Assembly: GCF_900323885.1 (NCBI RefSeq)
Contig: NZ_OOHJ01000033.1
Coordinates: 1-64,000, forward strand
DNA length: 64,000 nucleotides
Direction of reading: 5' to 3'
Source of the DNA: [Actinomadura] parvosata subsp. kistnae
GTDB lineage: Bacteria; Actinomycetota; Actinomycetes; Streptosporangiales; Streptosporangiaceae
Below are positions 58,750 to 64,000 of the stretch, in pieces. Made by a program: the position numbers and the translations under genes. Position 1 is the first letter of the stretch. Every line of letters begins with the position of its first letter. Under the pieces are notes generated by a model, which was not told the origin of the DNA, searched no databases, and saw only the letters and a program-made list of their open reading frames with translations.

Positions 58750-59693
58750 CGCAGGACCTCGCTGAATCTCTCGTCCACCCGGCCCGCGATGTCCACCTTG
58801 CCGGGGATGAGCTTCAGCGCGGTGAAGCCGTCCGCGATGCGTTGCAGCTCGGCGCCGATCGCGGGGGTCACCGGCGCGACGGGCCTGGCGCTGCGGGCCA
58901 GGGCGCGCTTGGCGACGTCCTCGGGGATCTTCAGCTCGGGGGCGAGGAGCCGGGCCCGCTCCTCGGGGTGGGCGATGCCCCAGTCGGTGGCCTCGCGCAA
59001 CCGCTGGAGGAGCTGCTTGATCTGCGGGGACTTCGTTTCCAGCGCCTCGGGTGAGGCGAGCAGGTACTCCCGGTTGCCCGCGAGCCCGGTCGCGTCGGCC
59101 AGCACCTTGACGCCGGGCCGCTCGGCGAGCGCGAAGTACGGGTCCCAGATGATCCACGCGTCAACCTGGCCGCTGTCGAACGCGGGCCGCCCCTCCGCCG
59201 GCTTGAGGTACTTGACGTGCACGTCGTCCATGGTCATGCCGTGCTTGTCGAGCAGCCGCACGAGCAGCCAGTTGACGTTGGAGCCCTTGTTGAGCGCGAT
59301 CGAGCGGCCCTTCAGGTCCGCGAAGCTCGTGATCCCGCTGTCCTGCTTGACCAGGACGGCCTCGCCCTGCGGCACCTCGGCGGAGGTGCTGATGATCCTG
59401 AAGTCGGTCCTGCCCGCCGCGGCGAAGATCGGCGGCGCCTCACCGGTGTAGCCGACGTCGATGGACCCGGCCTTGAGCGCCTCGGTGACCGCCGGCCCGC
59501 TCTCGAACAGCGACCACGTCTCGCCGGGCGTCGCGCCCCGCGCCTTGACGAGCGTGAGCGCGCCGAACCGCTGGTAGCCCACCCGCAGCTCGTGGCCGCT
59601 CCCGGCGGCCTGCGACGTCCCGCCGCCGCAGGCGACGCCGCCGAGCAGGAGGGCGAGCACGCCCGCCACGCTCAGGAGCACCCGTGGGGTCAT
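58746..59693 (-). CDS. ssuA: Aliphatic sulfonate-type substrate-binding lipoprotein (SsuA-like)
   Basis: 315 residues. Lipoprotein signal with lipobox in LLLGGVACGGG. The mature part has LRVGYQRFGALTLVKARG, EALKAGSIDVGYTGEAPPIFA and QVDAWIIWDPYFALAE, hallmarks of SsuA-type periplasmic-fold binding proteins. ATG 59693 overlaps the stop of the GST-like gene by 4 bases. Captures sulfonates or similar anions outside the membrane for the permease/ATPase. Confidence 0.9.
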   Translation of the reverse strand: MTPRVLLSVAGVLALLLGGVACGGGTSQAAGSGHELRVGYQRFGALTLVKARGATPGETWSLFESGPAVTEALKAGSIDVGYTGEAPPIFAAAGRTDFRIISTSAEVPQGEAVLVKQDSGITSFADLKGRSIALNKGSNVNWLLVRLLDKHGMTMDDVHVKYLKPAEGRPAFDSGQVDAWIIWDPYFALAERPGVKVLADATGLAGNREYLLASPEALETKSPQIKQLLQRLREATDWGIAHPEERARLLAPELKIPEDVAKRALARSARPVAPVTPAIGAELQRIADGFTALKLIPGKVDIAGRVDERFSEVLR

Positions 59694-60601
59694 CGGTCAC
59701 GCCCGTGCGGCAGGTCCCAGTCGGCGGGCAGGCCCTCGGTCGTCTCGCGGAAGGCGGGCAGCCGGTACAGGTCGCGGGCGTAGGGCCACAGGTGCTCGAA
59801 GTCGCGCAGCTCCCGCTCGCTGATCAGATGTCCGCGGTTGTACGTGGCGTCGAAGCGGGCCAGCGTCACCCACAGCCGCACGTCGGCCTCGGTGACCGTG
59901 TCGCCGGCGAGGTAACGCTGCTCGGCCAGGCGCTCGTCGAGCCGTTCGAGGGCGGCGACCACGCGGTGCCGCTCACGCTCGCGCTCGTCCTCGGTCGCGG
60001 CCCGGCCCACCCGGGTGACGCCGGTGTTGATGTCGTGGTAGATCCAGGCGTTCAGCTTGTTGATCTCGGGACGGAGCGCCTCCGGGTACAGGTCGAGGTC
60101 GCTGGTGGCCCACCGGCCGAACTGGGTGGCCAAATCGAGGGTGATGTCGGGGAAGTTGTTGCTGACGATCACCCCGGTCAGGCGGTCCCAGAGGACCGGG
60201 ACGGAGATGTGCCCGCCGTACCCCTTCTCGGTCGCCTCGTACGCCTGCTCCAGCAGGGTGAAGCCGTTGACCGGGTCGTGGCCGCGGCGCTGCCGGAACG
60301 CCCAGCCGCGGCCGTCGCGCTCGTCGTCCACGTACGACAGCGACACCACCTCCTCCAGGCCGGCGAGCTTGCGGACGATCGCGGCGCGGTGGGCGTACGG
60401 GCAGACCCAGGCGGCGTACAGGTGGTAGCGGTGCGGCTCGGCGCGAAAGCCGCTGGAGCCGTCGGCGGTGATCCGGCCGCGGAAGGGGTAGAGGGGGCGG
60501 TCCCAGCCGGGCGACAGGTGCAGGCGGCCGGGCCCGTAGTAGCCGTACCGGGTGTGGTCGGCGGGTGAGGCGTAGAGCGGGGTCCGCGTCGTGGTGGTCA
60601 C
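59690..60601 (-). CDS. Glutathionyl-hydroquinone reductase-like (GST Xi) protein
   Basis: 303 residues from GTG 60601. The thioredoxin-like active site is YAAWVCPYAHRAAI with the catalytic Cys, followed by the C-terminal helical GST domain (NNFPDITLDLATQF, DLYPEALRPEINKLNAWIY). Family members (YqjG/ECM4) reduce S-glutathionyl quinones. Actinomycetes use mycothiol, so the physiological thiol may differ. Its place between the flavin reductase and the sulfonate transporter, with overlaps, suggests thiol chemistry on an imported sulfur compound. Confidence 0.85.
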   Translation of the reverse strand: MTTTTRTPLYASPADHTRYGYYGPGRLHLSPGWDRPLYPFRGRITADGSSGFRAEPHRYHLYAAWVCPYAHRAAIVRKLAGLEEVVSLSYVDDERDGRGWAFRQRRGHDPVNGFTLLEQAYEATEKGYGGHISVPVLWDRLTGVIVSNNFPDITLDLATQFGRWATSDLDLYPEALRPEINKLNAWIYHDINTGVTRVGRAATEDERERERHRVVAALERLDERLAEQRYLAGDTVTEADVRLWVTLARFDATYNRGHLISERELRDFEHLWPYARDLYRLPAFRETTEGLPADWDLPHGRDR

Positions 60602-60618
60602 GGGTGCTGCTCCGGGGT

Positions 60619-61146
60619 TCAGGAGGCGGGATGGGGCAGGAAGTGGCCGAAGCAGCCCTGGTGGTAGAGCAGGGGGCGGGCGGGGCGGTGCACGCCGGCC
60701 TCGGCGACGAGCCCGACGACGAGGATGTGGTCGCCGACCTCCGTGGTCTCGTACGGCAGGCAGATGAGGTGGGCGGAGACGTCCTGGAGCAGGGGGGCGC
60801 CGAGCGGCCCGGGCCGCCAGCGGGTGGGCTCGGCGAAGCGGTCGATGTTCTTGCGGGCGAAGCGGGCGGCCAGGTCGGCCTGGTCGCCGGCCAGCACGTT
60901 GACGGCGAAGTGGTCGGCGCCGCGCAGGGCGGGCCAGGTGGTGGAGGAGCGGTCGACGTAGAAGGAGACGAGCGGGGGTTCGAGACTGACGGAGGAGAAG
61001 GAGGTGGCGGTGAGCCCGACCGGGATGCCGGCGTTCTGGGCGGTGATGATGACGACGCCGCTGGCGTGCACGGCGAGGGCGCGCCGGAACAGGTCGCCGG
61101 TGACGGCGGGGCGGGTGTCGAGGTGCGGGGACGGGGCGGAAGGCAT
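60619..61146 (-). CDS. Flavin reductase family protein
   Basis: 175 residues from ATG 61146 (GTG 61152 alternative). Split-barrel FMN-binding fold with HASGVVIITAQNAGIPVGLTATSFSSVSLEPPLVSFYV (key: GLTATSFSSVSLEPPLVSFYV without the final residues) and NVLAGDQADLAARFA. It would supply reduced FMN to LLM-type monooxygenases such as the one at 55822. First protein gene after the Cys leader peptide, so likely sulfur-regulated. Confidence 0.88.
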   Translation of the reverse strand: MPSAPSPHLDTRPAVTGDLFRRALAVHASGVVIITAQNAGIPVGLTATSFSSVSLEPPLVSFYVDRSSTTWPALRGADHFAVNVLAGDQADLAARFARKNIDRFAEPTRWRPGPLGAPLLQDVSAHLICLPYETTEVGDHILVVGLVAEAGVHRPARPLLYHQGCFGHFLPHPAS

Positions 61147-61212
61147 GATCACAAAGTCCTCACGGGAGTACGGCCCGAGGTCTCCAGGGCCGGGGATGGC
61201 CGGGGTTCGTGA

Positions 61213-61287
61213 TCAGCGACACTGGGCGCTGGCGACGTGGCCGAAGTCCACGTGGGAGCGCCTGGTCAGGAGAAGATCCTGCCTCAT
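61213..61287 (-). CDS. Cysteine-containing leader peptide (attenuator type)
   Basis: 24 residues: begins MRQDLLLTRRSHVDF and ends VASAQCR. This matches the short actinobacterial leader peptides with an LTxRRHVDL core and a terminal Cys-Arg that precede sulfur-assimilation operons; ribosome stalling at the Cys codon when cysteinyl-tRNA is scarce is the proposed control. The ATG lies 7 bases after a -10 element, so the message is probably leaderless. Next gene starts 67 bp downstream. Confidence 0.85.
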   Translation of the reverse strand: MRQDLLLTRRSHVDFGHVASAQCR

Positions 61288-61294
61288 GTTTCCG

Positions 61295-61323
61295 ACTTTA
61301 AGCCGACAAATCCGTTAAGTCAA
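61295..61323 (-). promoter_or_regulatory. Promoter of the sulfonate operon
   Basis: Minus strand: TTGACT (61323-61318), 17-base spacer, TAAAGT (61300-61295), then 7 bases to the leader-peptide ATG at 61287. The spacing fits transcription starting at or next to the A of ATG. The surrounding 60 bp are A+T-rich. Confidence 0.75.
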
Positions 61324-61476
61324 TATTTCCTACTTGTATTGACGGAAATTTCGGCACGCTGCTCCGGGGTGGCTGTCCGGTAGCGGGTGGGCACCGGTCC
61401 CTAAACAGGTATTGCCTACCTGCATTGCAGGGATTACGGTGAACCACAACGTAACACGCAGAACGGACGAAACAAC

Positions 61477-61981
61477 ATGACCCACGTGATCGCCGAGGCG
61501 CTCGCGGCGGCGCGCGCGCTCGCCACCGGGTTCGCGGAGGGCCGCGGCGGCCCGCGCCGCCGGGCGCCGCCTGCCCGAGCCCGAGCTCGACCGGCTGTCC
61601 TCCGGCGGGCTGCTCGCCGTGACCGTGCCCCGCGCGTACGGCGGCGCCCACGTGAGCGCGCGCACTCTCGCCGAGGTGTTCCGGCCGCCGCCGACCCGAA
61701 CCTCGCGCGGATCCCGCACAGCCACTTCGCCTACGTCAACGTCCTGCGGCAGCAGGGGTGCCGGCCCGGCACGAGGACGGCCGGCGACCCGCTCGTCGTC
61801 CCGGCGGGCCGGCGAGCCGGCCGTCAAGGTGCGGGCCGCCGGGGCGCTGCTCGACCGGGCCGCGCAGGCCGTGGACGCCGCCCGCGCCCACACCCTGCAC
61901 GACCCGGCCCGCTGGAAGATCCAGCACATCGGCCGCTCCGTGCTCGACGGCAAGCTGCCGCCCCGGCACGGCCTGCTCTAG
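61477..61981 (+). pseudogene. Acyl-CoA dehydrogenase-like (SfnB/DszC type) remnant
   Basis: Recognisable pieces lie in three frames: the N-terminus (MTHVIAEALAAARALATGF), then LPEPELDRLSSGGLL and AVTVPRAYGGAHVSARTLAEVF, then DPNLARIPHSHFAYVNVLRQQG, then directly a C-terminal tail (ARWKIQHIGRSVLDGKLPPRHGLL). About 250 central codons are missing. Intact homologues of about 400 residues act in dibenzothiophene, dimethyl-sulfone or related sulfur scavenging. Clearly non-functional. Confidence 0.85.
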
Positions 61982-61990
61982 GAGAGAACG

Positions 61991-63145
61991 ATGAGTTTGA
62001 CGTTCCACTGGTTCCTGCCCACCTACGGCGACAGCCGCGACGTCGTGGGCGGCGGCCACGGGCTCCCGGCGGGCGCGGCGTCCGGCGCGCGCCCCGCGAC
62101 GCTGCCCTACCTGCGCCAGATCGTGCACGCGGCCGAGTAGGTCGGCTTCGCCGGCGCGCTGACGCCCACCGGCGCCTGGTGCGAGGACGCCTGGCTGACC
62201 ACCGCGATGCTGGCCGGCACCACCGAGCGGCTGAAGTTCCTGGTGGCCTTCCGTCCCGGGCTGGTCTCCCCCACGCTGGCCGCGCAGATGGCGGCCACCT
62301 TCCAGTGGCACTCGCGCGGGCGGCTGCTGCTCAACGTGGTGACCGGCGGCGAGGCCCACGAGCAGCGCGCCTACGGCGACTTCCTGGACAAGGACGCCCG
62401 CTACGCCCGTACCGGCGAGTTCCTGCACGTCGTGCGGTCGCTGTGGCAGGGGCAGAGCGTGAGCTTCACCGGCGAGCACGTGCGGGTGGAGGAGGCGCGG
62501 CTGGCCCGGCTGCCCGACCCGGTGCCCGAGGTGTACTTCGGCGGCTCCTCCCCCGCCGCGGGCCGGGTGGCGGCGCGGCACGTGGACGCGTACCTCACGT
62601 GGGGCGAGCCGCCGGACGCGGTGGCGGAGAAGATCGGCTGGATCGACGGGCTGGCCGCCGCCGAGGGCCGCACGCTGCGGCACGGCATCCGGCTGCACGT
62701 GATCACCCGCGACACCAGCGAGCAGGCGTGGGCGCAGGCGCGCCGGCTGCTCGACGGCATCGACCAGGCGACCGTGGAGAAGGTGCAGGCCGGCCTGCAC
62801 CGCAGCGAGTCGGAGGGGCAGAAGCGCATGCTCGCCCTGCACGGCGGCCGGCGCGACGACCTGGAGATCTACCCGAACCTGTGGGCGGGCGTCGGGCTGG
62901 TGCGCGGCGGCGCGGGCACGGCGCTGGTCGGCAGCCACGCCGAGGTCGCCGACCGCATCGAGGAGTACCACCGGCTCGGGCTCAGCGAGTTCGTGCTGTC
63001 GGGATATCCGCACCTGGAGGAGGCGTACTGGTTCGGCGAGGGCGTGCTGCCCATCCTGCGCGAGCGCGGCCTGTGGCGGCACCCGGCCGAGCCGGCCGCC
63101 GCCGCGCCGGCCTCGATCCCGTTCGCCACGGCAGGAGCCCAGTGA
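61991..63145 (+). pseudogene. LLM sulfonate/sulfone monooxygenase with in-frame amber stop
   Basis: From ATG 61991 (after GGAGAG) the frame runs MSLTFHWFLPTYGDSRDVV to HAAE, then TAG at 62138-62140 (codon 50), then continues uninterrupted from VGFAGALTPTGAWCED to 63145. A Gln-to-stop change (CAG to TAG) explains it. Landmarks GRLLLNVVTGGEAHEQR, VYFGGSSPAAG and YLTWGEPPDAVAEKI are intact. The fragment from 62207 could in principle be translated but lacks the N-terminal strand and flavin-site residues. Neighbours on both sides are also broken. Confidence 0.88.
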
Positions 63146-63609
63146 GCACACCCTCGCAGAACACACCCACGCAGAGCACGCACTCGCAGAGCACACCGGC
63201 GCAGGGCGGCGCGCCGCGGGGCGCCGAGGCCGGGAGCAGGCTGGTGGAGCTGCGGGACGGTTCCTTGGCCACGTGGCCGAGCTCATGGACGGCGCGCTCA
63301 CCGTGCTCCACCTGCGTGACCTGCCCGCCGAGCCGCTCCTGCCCGGCCGCGCCGACCATCCGGACCTGGTGGCCGCGCGGCGCTCGGTGGCCGACGCCGA
63401 CGTGATCGTCCTGGCCACGCCCATCTACAAGGCCACCTACACCGGCCTGGTCAAGGCGTTCCTGGACGGGCTGCCGCAACAGGCGGCACGTGACGCGAGA
63501 GCTGTTCGTGCTGGACACGCAGATCACCCCGCTGGCGGAGGAGCTGCGGCCCCGGCTGCGGGCGCTGGCCGACGAGGTGAACGCGGTCCCGCTGTGCGCG
63601 GTCGCCTGA
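63142..63609 (+). pseudogene. NAD(P)H-dependent FMN reductase (SsuE-like) remnant
   Basis: Begins GTG 63142 with a GTGA overlap to the LLM gene and a repeat-rich N-terminus (TPTQSTHSQSTPAQ). The flavodoxin-like core appears in another frame (VAELMDGALTVLHLRDL; ADVIVLATPIYKATYTGLVKAFLDGLPQ), then a third frame gives the C-terminus (RELFVLDTQITPLAEELR to LCAVA). At least two shifts and a central deletion of perhaps 60 codons. Third decayed member of the sulfone/sulfonate set. Confidence 0.8.
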
Positions 63610-63720
63610 CACCATCCGCACACCCGGCCCGGACGGCGGCCAGCCGGGCAGCGGCTAGATCGCTGATGTGAAAATTGGTGATCGGCTGCAGGCATGACGA
63701 AGGACGTCCATGGTCGGTGT

Positions 63721-64000
63721 GTGAAGACTGACTTGGACGCCCTTCTAACCGCACTCTACGTGCATCTGGACGATCACGTGATGCCTTCGCAGGGCCGGCC
63801 TCGCGGGCGGGGCCGGCCGCCGGTGCTGACCCCGGCCGAGGCGGTGGTCGTGGCAGTGGCGCAAGTGCTGCTGCGGTGTGACGACGAACGCCGCTGGATG
63901 CGGATGGCGGCCGGCCGGATCGGGCATCTGTTCCCCAGACTGCCGTCCCAGTCGCAGTACAACCGGCAACTGCGTGCGCTGGGGCCGGCCATGTCGGCGG
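63721..64000 (+). mobile_element. IS982-family transposase, N-terminal part, truncated by window end
   Basis: From GTG 63721 the open frame runs to the edge of the window (about 93 residues): KTDLDALLTALYVHLDDHV, RGRGRPPVLTPAEAVVVAVAQVLL, then PRLPSQSQYNRQLRAL. This is the typical opening of IS982-family transposases, before the DDE catalytic core. The left end of the element would lie between 63610 and 63720; I cannot define its inverted repeat without the right end. It abuts the decayed sulfur genes. Confidence 0.8.

Overview
High-GC DNA (roughly 72-75% G+C by eye) with GTG/TTG starts, pervasive 4-base ATGA/GTGA stop-start overlaps, DUF6578- and PPOX/F420-type proteins and an IS982-like transposase. 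This points to an actinomycete with a large accessory genome. A Streptosporangiales genus such as Nonomuraea is a guess from gene content, not something the sequence proves. No rRNA, tRNA or CRISPR was seen.

Layout. (1) 1-6466: two-component pair, PrsW-like protease, frameshifted FAD oxidoreductase, phosphotransferase-like kinase, epimerase. (2) 6496-18553: aromatic polyketide locus. A KS-AT-DH-ACP iterative PKS without ketoreductase (orsellinate-synthase architecture), two KAS III-like acyltransferases, a PhyH dioxygenase and an aromatic FAD hydroxylase form one minus-strand operon with a P450; a second P450 and an aldo/keto reductase diverge from it. (3) 18528-20608: secreted and hypothetical proteins. 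(4) 20241-27491: aromatic-catabolism operon (two FAH-family hydrolases, cyclase, FAD hydroxylase, amidohydrolase/decarboxylase, frameshifted extradiol dioxygenase) with a divergent LysR regulator. (5) 27488-42126: rifampin phosphotransferase, secreted S33 hydrolase, HxlR/SDR pair, HEAT-repeat protein, CPBP protease, second two-component pair, MarR/MFS efflux unit with a clear operator. (6) 42145-44957: compact lasso-peptide cluster (B2, B1, C and a 35-residue precursor found by direct reading) whose core resembles citrulassin. (7) 47184-55810: candidate C-nucleoside or indigoidine-type cluster: HAD phosphatase, two small DMT transporters, questin-oxidase-like protein, uracil phosphoribosyltransferase, an A-Ox-PCP-TE NRPS of blue-pigment-synthetase type, a tautomerase and a pseudouridine-5'-phosphate glycosidase-like enzyme, chained by overlaps. 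(8) 55822-63609: sulfonate-sulfur region: an intact LLM monooxygenase; an ABC transporter operon with a GST-like reductase and flavin reductase behind a leaderless Cys-containing leader peptide; and a facing set of three decayed sulfone/sulfonate genes. (9) 63721-64000: start of an IS982-family transposase running off the window.

Two patterns cut across the window. First, gene junctions have been tandemly duplicated at several sites (37.6, 42.9, 48.4 and 58.7 kb). At three of them this leaves 10-13-residue micro-ORFs strung between the parent genes, each made of the start of the downstream gene and the end of the upstream one. In-frame 15-48 bp duplications also occur inside several genes. 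Second, several genes need exactly one extra base in a G/C-rich run to restore their reading frame. That is either real decay or a systematic base-calling error, and raw reads would settle it.
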